NCBI GenBank assembly: GCA_001274695.2
Contig: LARU01000002.1
Coordinates: forward strand, 372,001-436,000
Direction of reading: 5' to 3'
From: Azoarcus sp. PA01
GTDB taxonomy: Bacteria; Pseudomonadota; Gammaproteobacteria; Burkholderiales; Rhodocyclaceae
Length of the DNA stretch: 64,000 bases
Shown here in pieces: positions 52,111 to 60,911 of this stretch. The notes beneath the pieces are model-generated. The model did not search any database. It was not told the origin of the DNA and worked only from the letters and a program-made list of their open reading frames with translations. Every line of letters begins with the position of its first letter. Position 1 is the stretch's first letter. The position numbers and the translations under genes are program-made.

Positions 52111-53682
52111 TCACGCGGCCGTTTTCAGCATTTCCCGCAAACGGTATTTCTGGATCTTGCCGGTCGCGGTGCGCGGCAGCTCATCGACGAAACGTATCGT
52201 GCGCGGGCACTTGTAGATCGACAGGTTCGCTTTCAGCGTGTCGAGCACATCCTCGGACAGCCGCGCCTCGTTGGCCGACGGGTCCGTCGCCACGGCGATC
52301 AGCGCGAGACGCATCAGCCCGTCGTCCTGCTGGATGCCGACAACGGCGGCTTCGGAGATCCCCGGCGCAGTCATCGCACAGGATTCGATCTCCGACGGGC
52401 TCACCCATTGGCCGGAGATCTTCAGCATGTCGTCGGCGCGTCCGTTGTGGTACCAGTACCCGTCGCGGTCGAAACTGAACATGTCGCCCGGGTAATACCA
52501 GCCGTCCCGCAGCGCCTTCGCGGTCAGCTCGGGCTGCTTCCAGTAACCGGCGAACTGTGACGGCGTCCTGATCGCGATCAGCCCCGGCACGTCGGGAGTG
52601 ACGATCTCTTCGCCGGCTTCATCGACGAGGCGGACTTCGGCCCACGGCACCTTCTTGCCGCATGAACCGGGGCGCTGCTCGAGCGAGTCGTTGACGAGAA
52701 ACAGGAAGATCGTCTCGGACGCGCCGATGCCGTCGATGATCGGTTTGCCGCAGACTTCGAGCCAGCGCTGGTAAAGCGTCTCGGGCAGCTTCTCGCCGGC
52801 CGACAGGAAATGGCGGATCTCGCGGCAGGCCGGCGTTTCGGCGACGCCTTCGCGCAGCAGGTTGCGGTACATCACCGGCGTGCTGAAAAAAAGCGTCGGC
52901 TTGTGGCGTTCGATGATGCCGGCCATCAGCGCCGGGTCCGGCCAGCCCGGCGCGATAATCACGGTCGCGCCGCAGCGCAGCCCGCCCATCAGCGAATGGC
53001 CGAGCGCCCAGCCAAAGAACATCTTCGAGGTCGTGAAGATGCGATCTCCCGGCACGACGCCGAAATATTCGCGCTCCATCCGGTCGGCGATCAGCACGCA
53101 TTCATGCGTATGCATCACAGCCTTCGGTCGGCCGGTCGTCCCCGAAGAGTAGACCCAGAACGCGACGTCGTGCGGTGCGGCCGGCTCCGATTCGAGCGCG
53201 TCGGAGCAGCCCGCGACGAAATTCTCGAGCGACACGCAACCCGCAGGCGGCGCGGCGCCGCGGACGACGACCAAAGGCCGGGACGCAAGCTCATCGGCGA
53301 TTTCCTCGTACAGATGCAAGAATTCGGCGTCGATCATCAGCACCCGGCACTCGCTGTCTTCGATCACGTAGCGCACATCGCGCGGCGCAAGGCGGACGTT
53401 GAGCGCAACCGAGACGGCGCCGATGCGCAGTGTGCCGAGGTAGGCCGCAACCATTTCAGGCGAGTCGTCCATGAGGAAAAGCACCCGCTCTCCCCTGGCG
53501 AGCCCGTGCTCCTTCAGCGCGTTACCAGTGCGATTGACCATCGCATTCAGCTCGTCATAGCTCACCGAGCGGTCGCCGCTGACGATCGCGGCCTGCTCGC
53601 CGAGACCCAGGGACAAGGGGCGACCGATGATTTCGTCGGCCGCGTTCATCGCTCCATATCGCGCGGTATTGTTAAAGCTCAT
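52111..53682 (-). CDS. Benzoate-CoA ligase family acyl-CoA synthetase
   Basis: A 523-residue adenylate-forming ligase: acid plus ATP plus CoA to acyl-CoA. Motifs are YSSGTTGRPKAVMHTH (P-loop), GIGASETIFLFLVN, WYYPGDMFSFDRDGYWYHNGRADDMLKISGQWVSP and the C-terminal catalytic Lys in PRTATGKIQKYRL. The overall pattern is of the benzoate/2-aminobenzoate/cyclohexanecarboxylate ligase group. The ring-acid substrate is not determined. It follows dctP after a hairpin terminator and has no operator of its own, so it is probably reached by read-through or by an unseen promoter. Confidence 0.8.
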   Translation of the reverse strand: MSFNNTARYGAMNAADEIIGRPLSLGLGEQAAIVSGDRSVSYDELNAMVNRTGNALKEHGLARGERVLFLMDDSPEMVAAYLGTLRIGAVSVALNVRLAPRDVRYVIEDSECRVLMIDAEFLHLYEEIADELASRPLVVVRGAAPPAGCVSLENFVAGCSDALESEPAAPHDVAFWVYSSGTTGRPKAVMHTHECVLIADRMEREYFGVVPGDRIFTTSKMFFGWALGHSLMGGLRCGATVIIAPGWPDPALMAGIIERHKPTLFFSTPVMYRNLLREGVAETPACREIRHFLSAGEKLPETLYQRWLEVCGKPIIDGIGASETIFLFLVNDSLEQRPGSCGKKVPWAEVRLVDEAGEEIVTPDVPGLIAIRTPSQFAGYWKQPELTAKALRDGWYYPGDMFSFDRDGYWYHNGRADDMLKISGQWVSPSEIESCAMTAPGISEAAVVGIQQDDGLMRLALIAVATDPSANEARLSEDVLDTLKANLSIYKCPRTIRFVDELPRTATGKIQKYRLREMLKTAA

Positions 53683-53701
53683 GTCTGCTCCACAACGACA
53701 G

Positions 53702-53729
53702 AAAAAAATCCCCGGCGCGAGGACCGGGG
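53702..53729 (-). terminator. Rho-independent terminator between dctP and the CoA ligase gene
   Basis: On the minus strand CCCCGG-TCCTCGCG-CCGGGG is followed by ATTTTTTT. It sits 20 bases after the dctP stop. It may end or weaken transcription into the ligase gene 20 bases further on. Confidence 0.8.
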
Positions 53730-53747
53730 AGCGAGACGACCGTCGGG

Positions 53748-54782
53748 TCAGTTACTCAGCAGCGCCTGGGCTTCGGCGAGCAGTTTCTGCCCGTCATGTC
53801 CTTTCGCGGTGACTTCCTTGACCCAGTCGGCGGTCACCGACTCGGAGGCTTTCTGCCACTTCTTCACTTCGTCCGCGGGCACCATGTAGAACGTGTTCTT
53901 GTGCTCGACGCCGGATTGGCGCCCCGCGAGCGTCGCATCGTCCCAGACCTTGCCGGCCCACGCCGACACTTCGGCACCGCTGTTCGCGTCGATGACCTTT
54001 TTCAGCTCCGGCGGCAGGCTGTCGTATTTGGCCGGGTTCATCGCCAGCACGAAAGCCGATGTCGACAGCAGCGGCATGCTCGGGTCGGTCTCGGTGTGGT
54101 ACTTGACCACTTCCTGCACCTTCATCGCCGGCACCACTTCCCACGGGATCATCGCCCCGTCGATAACCCCCTTGGCGAGGCTCTCGGTGACCAGCGGCAC
54201 CGGCATCGGCACCGGGGTCGCGCCCAGCGCGGTGAGCATCCGCGTCGCCAGCCGGGTGGGTGCGCGCACTTTCAGGCCGCGCAGGTCGTCCATCGTCTTG
54301 ACCTGCTTTTTCGACGTGTGCAGCGCCATGCCCGAGATCACGTGGAAAACGAGCGGGCGCACGCCCTTGTATTCCTCGGTCGCGTTTTTCGTCGCGTAGG
54401 CCCATAGTGCCCGGCTCGATTTCTCGCCGGAGATGCCCATGAACGGCAGCTCGAACGCTTCGGTCACGAGGAAGCGTCCCGCCTGGTAGCCGGGCAATGC
54501 CCAGACGATGTCGGCGATGCCGTCCTTGGCCTGGTCGAAGAGCTGCGGCGGCGTGCCGCCCATCTGCATCGCCGGGTAGATCTGACACTTCAGCCGGCCG
54601 GCCGATTCCGCGCTGATCTTCGCGCACCACGGTTCGAGGAACTTCAGCTGCGTGTTCGACGACGGCGGCAGAAAGTGATGCACGCGCAGCGTGACGACAT
54701 CGTCTGCGGCCTGGGCCTGGGCTGCGCCGAACGTCATCAGCACGGAAGCGCAAAGCGGGGTGAGCAGGTTGCGGGTTTTCAT
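53748..54782 (-). CDS. dctP: TRAP transporter substrate-binding protein
   Basis: A 344-residue periplasmic DctP protein with a signal peptide (LLTPLCASVLMTFGAAQAQA). Typical elements are VTLRVHHFLPPSSNTQLKFLEPW, DIVWALPGYQAGRF, VKTMDDLRGLKVRAPTRL with the Arg that binds the ligand carboxylate, and GATPVPMPVPLV. It captures an organic acid for the DctQM permease. An acid with a ring is the likely ligand from context. The long spacing from DctM is normal. Confidence 0.9.
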   Translation of the reverse strand: MKTRNLLTPLCASVLMTFGAAQAQAADDVVTLRVHHFLPPSSNTQLKFLEPWCAKISAESAGRLKCQIYPAMQMGGTPPQLFDQAKDGIADIVWALPGYQAGRFLVTEAFELPFMGISGEKSSRALWAYATKNATEEYKGVRPLVFHVISGMALHTSKKQVKTMDDLRGLKVRAPTRLATRMLTALGATPVPMPVPLVTESLAKGVIDGAMIPWEVVPAMKVQEVVKYHTETDPSMPLLSTSAFVLAMNPAKYDSLPPELKKVIDANSGAEVSAWAGKVWDDATLAGRQSGVEHKNTFYMVPADEVKKWQKASESVTADWVKEVTAKGHDGQKLLAEAQALLSN

Positions 54783-54821
54783 CGGTTTTTCCTTTGAACA
54801 GATCGAATGAACCGGGCCCGG

Positions 54822-56153
54822 CTAGCCGCCGAAGGTCCGTACCAGGTACAGCGAGATGACCGGGAAGAACAGCAGCAACACGATGCGCGCGAGGTCCGAG
54901 GCGAGGAACGGCATCACTCCCTTGAACGTGTCGCTGAGCGGGACGTCTTTCGCGAGACGGTTGATGATGTAGATGTTCATGCCGACCGGCGGATGCACCA
55001 GACCGATCTCGACGACCATCAGCACGAGGATGCCGAACCAGATCGATTTGTCGGCCTGGCTGAGGTCCCAGAACTCCAGGCCCATCACCACCGGATAGAA
55101 AATCGGGATCGTCAGCAGGATCATCGCCAGCGCGTCCATGACGCAGCCGAGGAAGACGTAGATCAGCAGGATCGCGGTCAGCACCAACAGCGGTGACAGC
55201 CCGCTGTCCTTGACCCAGTTGGCGAGCTCGGCCGGCATCTGCGTGAGCGCGAGCCCGGTGTTGAGCATGTCCGCGCCGAGCAGCACGAGAAAGATCATCG
55301 CTGTCGCTTCAGCGGCGCCGAGGATGCTGTCCTTGACGCCTTCGAGGCGCATCCCCCCCGACACGACCGCGAGGATGCCGCACGCGGCCGCGCCGAGCGA
55401 TGCCGCTTCGGTCGGGTTCGCCCAGCCGCCGTAGATGCCGACGATCACGACGAGGAAGATCAGCGCGACCGGCATCACGCTCACCACCGAACGCAGCTTT
55501 TCGGCGAGCGGCACGTGCGGCCCCGCGGGGCCGGCCTCCGGCTTGAGCGTGACGATGATGCGGATCACGAGCATGTAGCCGAGCATCGCGATGAGACCCG
55601 GCAGCACCGCCGCCATGAACAGCTTGCCGATCGATTCCTGCGTCAGCACGGCGTAGATCACGAGCGGCACCGACGGCGGGATCAGGATGCCGAGCGTGCC
55701 GCCGGCGGCCAAGGCGCCGGTCGACAGCGACCCGGAATATTTGTAGCGCTTGAGTTCGGGCAGCGCGACCTGCCCCATCGTCGCGGCCGTCGCCAGCGAC
55801 GAGCCGCAGATCGCGCCGAAGCCCGCACAGGCTCCCGTCGAAGCCATCGCGACGCCGCCGCGCCAGTGACCGACCAGCGAACTCACACAGCGAAACAGCG
55901 CTCGCGACAGCCCGCCATGCGTCGCGAACTGTCCCATCAGCAAGAACATCGGGATGACGGCGAGATCGTAGTTCGAGAGCCGCGCGTAGGCCAGGTTCTT
56001 GAGCATGTTGAGGAATGGCGACAAGTCGCCGCCGGTCATCGTCAGGAAGCCGCCGGCCCCCACCGTGAACATCGTGATGCCGATATGCACGCGCAGCACG
56101 AGCATCACGAGCAGGAGGCCGAACATCGTGATGCCGATTTCGATGCCGCTCAT
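54822..56153 (-). CDS. dctM: TRAP transporter large permease
   Basis: A 443-residue membrane protein with about twelve helices, the DctM type. GQFATHGGLSRALF, GAICGSSLATAATMGQVALPEL and GTLGILIPPSVPLVIYAVLTQESIGKLFMA are family marks. It drives uptake with a sodium or proton gradient together with DctP and DctQ. ATG 56153 overlaps the dctQ stop (ATGA); the longer open frame upstream is not conserved. Confidence 0.92.
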   Translation of the reverse strand: MSGIEIGITMFGLLLVMLVLRVHIGITMFTVGAGGFLTMTGGDLSPFLNMLKNLAYARLSNYDLAVIPMFLLMGQFATHGGLSRALFRCVSSLVGHWRGGVAMASTGACAGFGAICGSSLATAATMGQVALPELKRYKYSGSLSTGALAAGGTLGILIPPSVPLVIYAVLTQESIGKLFMAAVLPGLIAMLGYMLVIRIIVTLKPEAGPAGPHVPLAEKLRSVVSVMPVALIFLVVIVGIYGGWANPTEAASLGAAACGILAVVSGGMRLEGVKDSILGAAEATAMIFLVLLGADMLNTGLALTQMPAELANWVKDSGLSPLLVLTAILLIYVFLGCVMDALAMILLTIPIFYPVVMGLEFWDLSQADKSIWFGILVLMVVEIGLVHPPVGMNIYIINRLAKDVPLSDTFKGVMPFLASDLARIVLLLFFPVISLYLVRTFGG

Positions 56154-56794
56154 TTCGCTTCTCCCAGTGCATGACGAAAGCGCCGTCCGGCAATGTACAG
56201 ACCGGTCATCGCGAACAGGACGAAGCTGGGCACGATCAGCGCGATCGCGATCCATCCCGGCCATCCGAGCATCAGCGACGCCTCGCCCGACTCGAACGAC
56301 GACACGGCGCCGATCGCGGTGCGCCACGAAACCAGCAGCGCGACCGCGCACATCAAGAGCGCAGCGAGGCCGTCGAGGAAGGCGCGCAGGCGCTCCGGCA
56401 TCCAGGTCGTGAAGAAATCGACTTTCACGTGTCCGTCGCTCATCTGGCAGTACGCGAAGAACGTCGCCGCGGCGACGGCCGCCCCCATCTGCAGGAGCTC
56501 GAAATCACCGGGAACGGGCATCGAAAACAGCTTGCGGCCGACGATCGAAACCAGCGACATCGCGATCAGCACGATGAACAGGACGCCGCCCGCGAGCGCG
56601 AAGGCGCGCGTGGTCGCGTGCAACCGCATCCCCCACGGCCCGTGCGGCAGCGCTTCGGGATGGGCGACGTGTTCGACGGAACCCGGCTCGAGCTGGATTC
56701 CCTCTGCGTCCGCGGGCACTTTGGGCCGAACAGGAAATTCTTCGACATCATGCGGCCTAGCCGTGGTATCGAAGCTCGCAATGCTTGCATGCAT
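56150..56794 (-). CDS. dctQ: TRAP transporter small permease
   Basis: A 214-residue DctQ subunit with four helices in the C-terminal 160 residues (FIVLIAMSLVSIVGRKLFSMPVPGDFELLQMGAAVAAATFFAYCQMSDGHVKVDFFT). It has an unusual N-terminal cytoplasmic extension of about 60 residues before the first helix. Family members usually have 160-180 residues. ATG 56794 may therefore be too far upstream. It overlaps dctM. Confidence 0.85.
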   Translation of the reverse strand: MHASIASFDTTARPHDVEEFPVRPKVPADAEGIQLEPGSVEHVAHPEALPHGPWGMRLHATTRAFALAGGVLFIVLIAMSLVSIVGRKLFSMPVPGDFELLQMGAAVAAATFFAYCQMSDGHVKVDFFTTWMPERLRAFLDGLAALLMCAVALLVSWRTAIGAVSSFESGEASLMLGWPGWIAIALIVPSFVLFAMTGLYIAGRRFRHALGEAK

Positions 56795-56952
56795 GTTCTG
56801 TCTCCTCTTATCTGGACTGCATCAACAGCCAGTCACACAGGAACGGGTATTTTCCCGGTTGATCCCGGCCCACGTCGCAAAGTCGTGGCCGGGGCGGACG
56901 CCGGACGCGAGGGCGAAACGATTCCCGATCGTTTCGCACCGGACGGCCAGCG

Positions 56953-58131
56953 TCAGTGCTCCTGTTCCCGTTCGTACGCCGAAAGCGTCTGCCGGGCGAT
57001 GATGAGTTGCTGGACTTCGGTCGCACCTTCGTAGATGCGCAGCGAGCGGATCTCGCGGTACAGGCGCTCGACGGGATGATCGCTGACGACTCCGCAACCG
57101 CCCCACATCTGCACCGCGGCATCGATGACCTGCTGCGCGGTCTCGGTGGACGTCATCTTCGCCATCGCGGCAGCGCGCGTGATGTTCTGCCCCTGGTCGC
57201 GCAGCCACGCGGCGCGGTAAGTCAGCAGCGCCGAGGTGTCGACGCCGGTGGCCATTTGCGCGAGCTTTGCCTGCGTGATCTGGAAATCGGCGAGTTTCTG
57301 GCCGAACATGTCGCGCGTCGTCGCGCGCTTGAGTGCTTCGTCGAGCGCGCGCCGCGCAAAACCGAGCGCTGCGGCAGCCACCGAGGTGCGGAAGATGTCC
57401 AGCGTCTGCATCGCGACCTTGAAGCCCTGGCCGGGCAGCCCGAGGAGACAGGACTTCGGCACGCGGCACTCGCGAAAGCGCAGGCGGGCGAGCGGATGCG
57501 GCGCAATGACGTCGATGCGTTCGGCGATCTCCAGCCCTGCCCTGTCGGCATCGACGATGAAAGCGGAAAGCCCGCGGGAACCGGGCGCTTCGCCGGTGCG
57601 GGCGAAGACGACGTAAAAATCGGCGATGCCGCCGTTCGAGATCCACGTCTTCTCGCCGTCGATCACGTACTCGTCGCCGTCCTGGCGCGCGCTGCAGGCC
57701 ATCGCGGCGACGTCCGAGCCGGAGCCGGGTTCCGACAGCGCGAAGGCGGCGATCGCCCGGCCGGAGGCGACGCGCGGCAGGTAGTCGCGCTTCTGCGCGT
57801 CCGTTCCATGCAGCGTGATCGCGCCCGAACCGAGCCCCTGCATGCCGAACGCGAAGTCGGCGAGTCCGGAGTGACGCGCCAGCGTCTCGCGCAGCAGGCA
57901 CACGGTGCGGGTGTCGATGACATCGTGGCAGCCGCCGTACGCGGTGCCGCCGACGACGTAGCGCAGCCAGCCGGCAGCGCCCAGCTTCGCCACCAGCTCG
58001 CGGCACGCGATGTCGAGATCGCTGCCGTGATGTTCGGTCACGTTGGCCGACGCCCAGGCCTCGAGTTCGGTCTGCAGTTGACGGTGGCGCTCGTCGAAGA
58101 ACGGCCACTCGAGATAGGTCTGATCACTCAT
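56953..58131 (-). CDS. Acyl-CoA dehydrogenase
   Basis: A 392-residue flavoprotein dehydrogenase that oxidises acyl-CoA to 2-enoyl-CoA. Visible are [39 protein letters not shown] (FAD site), [11 protein letters not shown] and the C-terminal [28 protein letters not shown]. The catalytic Glu is probably the one in YEGATE. In this cluster it may oxidise a cyclic acyl-CoA, like AliB. It is encoded after SDR2, separated by a GC hairpin. Confidence 0.85.
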   Translation of the reverse strand: MSDQTYLEWPFFDERHRQLQTELEAWASANVTEHHGSDLDIACRELVAKLGAAGWLRYVVGGTAYGGCHDVIDTRTVCLLRETLARHSGLADFAFGMQGLGSGAITLHGTDAQKRDYLPRVASGRAIAAFALSEPGSGSDVAAMACSARQDGDEYVIDGEKTWISNGGIADFYVVFARTGEAPGSRGLSAFIVDADRAGLEIAERIDVIAPHPLARLRFRECRVPKSCLLGLPGQGFKVAMQTLDIFRTSVAAAALGFARRALDEALKRATTRDMFGQKLADFQITQAKLAQMATGVDTSALLTYRAAWLRDQGQNITRAAAMAKMTSTETAQQVIDAAVQMWGGCGVVSDHPVERLYREIRSLRIYEGATEVQQLIIARQTLSAYEREQEH

Positions 58132-58235
58132 CTACTTCTCCTCCTGCGAACGGGAAGGTGAGCCGATGTCACCTCCTCCTGTGGTTCATTGCCCTGGTCG
58201 CCGCCGCGGCGCGACGCCGGGGTCTTCAGCCGGAT

Positions 58236-58262
58236 CCGGGCGGCGATTCCTGCGCCGCCCGG
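58236..58262. other. GC-rich hairpin between acyl-CoA dehydrogenase and SDR2 genes
   Basis: CCGGGCGGCG-ATTCCTG-CGCCGCCCGG is a perfect 10-pair stem in the 144-base gap. No U tract follows on either strand, so it is more likely an RNA-stabilising or partial processing element than a terminator. It could set unequal expression of the two genes. Confidence 0.6.
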
Positions 58263-58275
58263 CGTCCGCGCGACT

Positions 58276-59058
58276 TCACATGACTTCTCCACCAGACACC
58301 GAAATCGCCTGGCCGGTGATCGCTTCCGCTCCGGGCAGGCAAAGCCACAGCACGGCGTTCGCGACTTCGTCGGGACGGACCAGACGGCCCTGGGGGTTGT
58401 GCTTCGCCAGCTCGCCTTGTGCTTCGGCTTCGCTGCGGCCGGTCTTCGCGCGAATGTTCGTGATCGCCTCACGCACGATGTCGGTGTCGGTGTAACCGGG
58501 ACAGATCGCATTCACCGTGATGTTCTTCTGCGCCAGTTCGAGCGCCAGCGCGCGGGTCATGCCGATGACGCCGTGCTTGGCGGCGCAATAGGCCGAAACG
58601 TAGGGATAGCCTTTCTGCCCGGCGGTGCTGGCGACATTGACGATGCGGCCCCAGCCCGCAGCGAGCATCCCGGACAGCACCGCCTTCGTCCCGAGATAGC
58701 TGCCGGTGAGGTTGACGTCGAGCATCTGCTGCCACAGCGCGAGATCGGTCTTGACGAACGGCGCGCTCGACGCCTGGCCGGCGTTGTTGACCAGAATCGA
58801 CACCGGCCCGAACCGGCGGGCGGCAGCATCGAAAGCGGCTGTGACGGACGCCGGATCGGCGACGTCGACAGCTTCGCAGTGCATGTCGGTGAGTGCGCGC
58901 AACGCCTCCGCCCGCTCTGCGAGCGGTTCGCGCCTGCGTCCCATCAACGTGACGCAGGCGCCCTGTTCGGCCAGGCGCTGTGCGATCGCGGCACCGATGC
59001 CCCGGCCGCCTCCGGTGACCACTGCGTGCTTGCCGGAAAGTTCGCGCACCGTACTCAT
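58276..59058 (-). CDS. SDR family dehydrogenase (3-hydroxyacyl-CoA type)
   Basis: A 260-residue short-chain dehydrogenase with TGGGRGIGAAI (about 15-25), NNAG, and NVASTAGQKGYPYVSAYCAAKHG with the catalytic Tyr and Lys. It ends QAISVSGGEVM. It is the first gene behind the operator-bearing promoter at about 59.18 kb, followed by the acyl-CoA dehydrogenase and TRAP genes. It is a second SDR of the cluster, distinct from the BadH-like one, and may act on another hydroxyacyl-CoA intermediate. The start at ATG 59058 follows AAGGAGAGG. Confidence 0.82.
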   Translation of the reverse strand: MSTVRELSGKHAVVTGGGRGIGAAIAQRLAEQGACVTLMGRRREPLAERAEALRALTDMHCEAVDVADPASVTAAFDAAARRFGPVSILVNNAGQASSAPFVKTDLALWQQMLDVNLTGSYLGTKAVLSGMLAAGWGRIVNVASTAGQKGYPYVSAYCAAKHGVIGMTRALALELAQKNITVNAICPGYTDTDIVREAITNIRAKTGRSEAEAQGELAKHNPQGRLVRPDEVANAVLWLCLPGAEAITGQAISVSGGEVM

Positions 59059-59442
59059 TCGATCCTCTCCTTCCTTGAGTGAAACCCGCCGCCCTCTGCT
59101 GGGGTTCCGCTTCCTGTTGCGCGGGCCGCGCACCTCGTCCAGACGTCGCTGCCCCCAAATCGATGAATGAATGGTCACTCATTCATGTCGGCACGTCAAG
59201 CCATATTCGACATTGAAAGGACAATTCTTCCGGTCCCCGCCTGCTGGGGATGAGGCGCGTTTCGTACGGAGCAAATGAGGGCGAAGGCAGGGTCGATGCC
59301 GACGCGGGGATTGTCCCCAGCCCGGCTCATCGACATGGCGTGTGGGGAGCGCTTCGACGCGCTCCGGTAGACTGCAGGCGGTCCCGCGGAGATGCCGCAG
59401 CCGGCGCGGCAGACCTTGCCGGTCGCCGCGCCGGCTGCCCCG
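59059..59442. other. Intergenic region between SDR2 operon and acetyltransferase gene
   Basis: A 384-base gap without a gene. The right-hand half (59200-59442) downstream of the acetyltransferase gene shows no hairpin I can support. The left half holds the operator and promoter at 59164-59199. Confidence 0.5.
59164..59199 (-). promoter_or_regulatory. Promoter and TetR-type operator of the SDR2/ACAD/TRAP operon
   Basis: On the minus strand TTGACG (59199-59194) is 17 bases from GACCAT (59176-59171), a weaker -10. The repeat TGAGTGACCATTCATTCA (59181-59164) overlaps the -10. Half-sites TGANTGA and TCANTCA are spaced by 4, as at the two other sites. Confidence 0.68.
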
Positions 59443-59895
59443 TCAGGGCAGCTGATATTCCAGATTCACGCGCTTGGACGGCGTGAATTTCTGCCGCGAG
59501 AAGAATTTCTCCAGCGCGAAATCGTCCCAGTTGACCAGCGTGTAGACTTTCTTCACCCCGGCTGCCTTCATGTTCATCATGAACTGGTCGAGCATTTCAC
59601 TCGCGATGCCGTGGTTCTGGAACTCCGGATGGACGCCGATGGTGTCGATTGTCGCGGACGTCTCCGGGATGCCGAATTCGCCGAAATAGACGTCTCCCAT
59701 GACGAAGCCCACGATCCTGCCGTCGACTTCACAGACGATCGACGAGTTGATGTTGTGAGCCGAACTGAGGATCGTCTCGCACTTGCGTTGGTAGTAATCG
59801 CGGCGGGAGCGCTTGGTACCGATTTCGTCGATTGCGACGACCGCGCCGAGATCATCCTTCGTCAGTACGCGCATTACACGGTTCTTTTCAGGCAT
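59443..59895 (-). CDS. GNAT family acetyltransferase
   Basis: A 150-residue acetyltransferase of the GNAT fold: VRVLTKDD at the start, IVGFVMGDVYFGEFG, then TIDTIGVHPEFQNHGIASEMLDQFM with the acetyl-CoA-binding pattern (Q/RxxGxG/A, here QNHGIA). VYTLVNWDDFALEKFFSRQKF closes the fold. It follows bzdQ by 63 bases in the same direction, so it is probably in the reductase operon. It may acetylate an enzyme or tailor a product; no substrate can be named. Confidence 0.8.
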   Translation of the reverse strand: MPEKNRVMRVLTKDDLGAVVAIDEIGTKRSRRDYYQRKCETILSSAHNINSSIVCEVDGRIVGFVMGDVYFGEFGIPETSATIDTIGVHPEFQNHGIASEMLDQFMMNMKAAGVKKVYTLVNWDDFALEKFFSRQKFTPSKRVNLEYQLP

Positions 59896-59958
59896 TTCCG
59901 CTTCTCCTCGATAAATGCGTCGCCGGCAGGGATGCCGGCGGCGCTTTCGGCCCGGACT

Positions 59959-60876
59959 TCAGGCCGCTTTCGCCTGCTTCTGCATCAGCGTGTAGCCGAA
60001 CAGCGCTGCGCCCAGCGCGCCGGCGATCTGGCTGTCGATCTTGGTCTCGACCTGCTTGATGCCGAGGATGCGCTCGATGCGCTTGACGACACCGGGGTTC
60101 TTCGCGATGCCGCCGGTGATGAAGAAGCCTTCCTCGACGCCGATGCGCTCGAGCAAGCTCACGACGCGCTCGGCCATCGCCTGGCAGTAGGCCGCGATCA
60201 CCTTGTTCTTGGTGTAGCCGGCTTTCAACAGACCGAGCGCTTCGGACTTGGCGAACACGACGCAGATCGACGACACCGCTTCCGGTTCGACATCGACGTC
60301 GAACGAGCGCGGGCCCAGTTCGGCGATCGGGATCTGCATCAGGTCGGAGATGACTTCCATGCCGCGCCCGGTACCGGCCGCGCACTTGTCGTTCATCAGG
60401 AAGTTCGTGACCTTGCCTTTCTCGTCGCAGTGGATCGCCTTGCAGTCCTGGCCACCCATGTCGAGAATCGTGCGCACCTTGTTGCCGCCCATGTAGTTCG
60501 CGCCGCGAGCGTGGCACGCGATCTCGGTGATCGCCTTGTGGGCGAACGGCACGTTCACCCGGCCGTAGCCGGTGCCGACGACGTAGTTGATGTCCTCGAG
60601 CTTCATGCCGATCTTGTCCATGATGCCCTGCAGCGCATTCTTGGCCGAGTCCGGCGAGTTGTTGCCGGTGCGCATGCTGTTGTAGCCGTACAGCTCGCCG
60701 TCACAGACCAGCACCGCCTGCGAGGACACCGACCCGACGTCGATGCCGCAGGTGATGATCTTCGCGTCGCGCCAGTCCTTGTTCTCGTCCCAGACGGTGT
60801 TTTCCTGCCAACGCCAGAATTCCTTCTTCTCGGGGGCCGCTTCTGCCACCGATGCCGCAGCAACTTCTGCATTCAT
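59959..60876 (-). CDS. bzdQ: Benzoyl-CoA reductase, ATPase subunit (BzdQ/BcrA type)
   Basis: A 305-residue ASKHA ATPase subunit of class I benzoyl-CoA reductase, the ATP-driven electron activator. It shows the P1 motif CGIDVGSVSSQAVLV, then VGTGYGRVNVPFAHKAITEI, ILDMGGQDCKAI and FFITGGIAKNPGVVKRIE. Cluster cysteines lie in MNDKCAAGTGRGME and SICVVFAKSEA; they bridge a [4Fe-4S] cluster to the partner subunit. An extra N-terminal segment of about 40 residues precedes the fold. The short size fits the bzd-type enzyme of Azoarcus, not the larger Thauera BcrA. Confidence 0.87.
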   Translation of the reverse strand: MNAEVAAASVAEAAPEKKEFWRWQENTVWDENKDWRDAKIITCGIDVGSVSSQAVLVCDGELYGYNSMRTGNNSPDSAKNALQGIMDKIGMKLEDINYVVGTGYGRVNVPFAHKAITEIACHARGANYMGGNKVRTILDMGGQDCKAIHCDEKGKVTNFLMNDKCAAGTGRGMEVISDLMQIPIAELGPRSFDVDVEPEAVSSICVVFAKSEALGLLKAGYTKNKVIAAYCQAMAERVVSLLERIGVEEGFFITGGIAKNPGVVKRIERILGIKQVETKIDSQIAGALGAALFGYTLMQKQAKAA

Positions 60877-60911
60877 TTTGATCGCTCCTTTATCCGTGTC
60901 GTTTGGCGGTT

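Noticed and set aside
58236-58262. Hairpin before the acyl-CoA dehydrogenase gene as a terminator
   Set aside because: There is no U tract on either strand.
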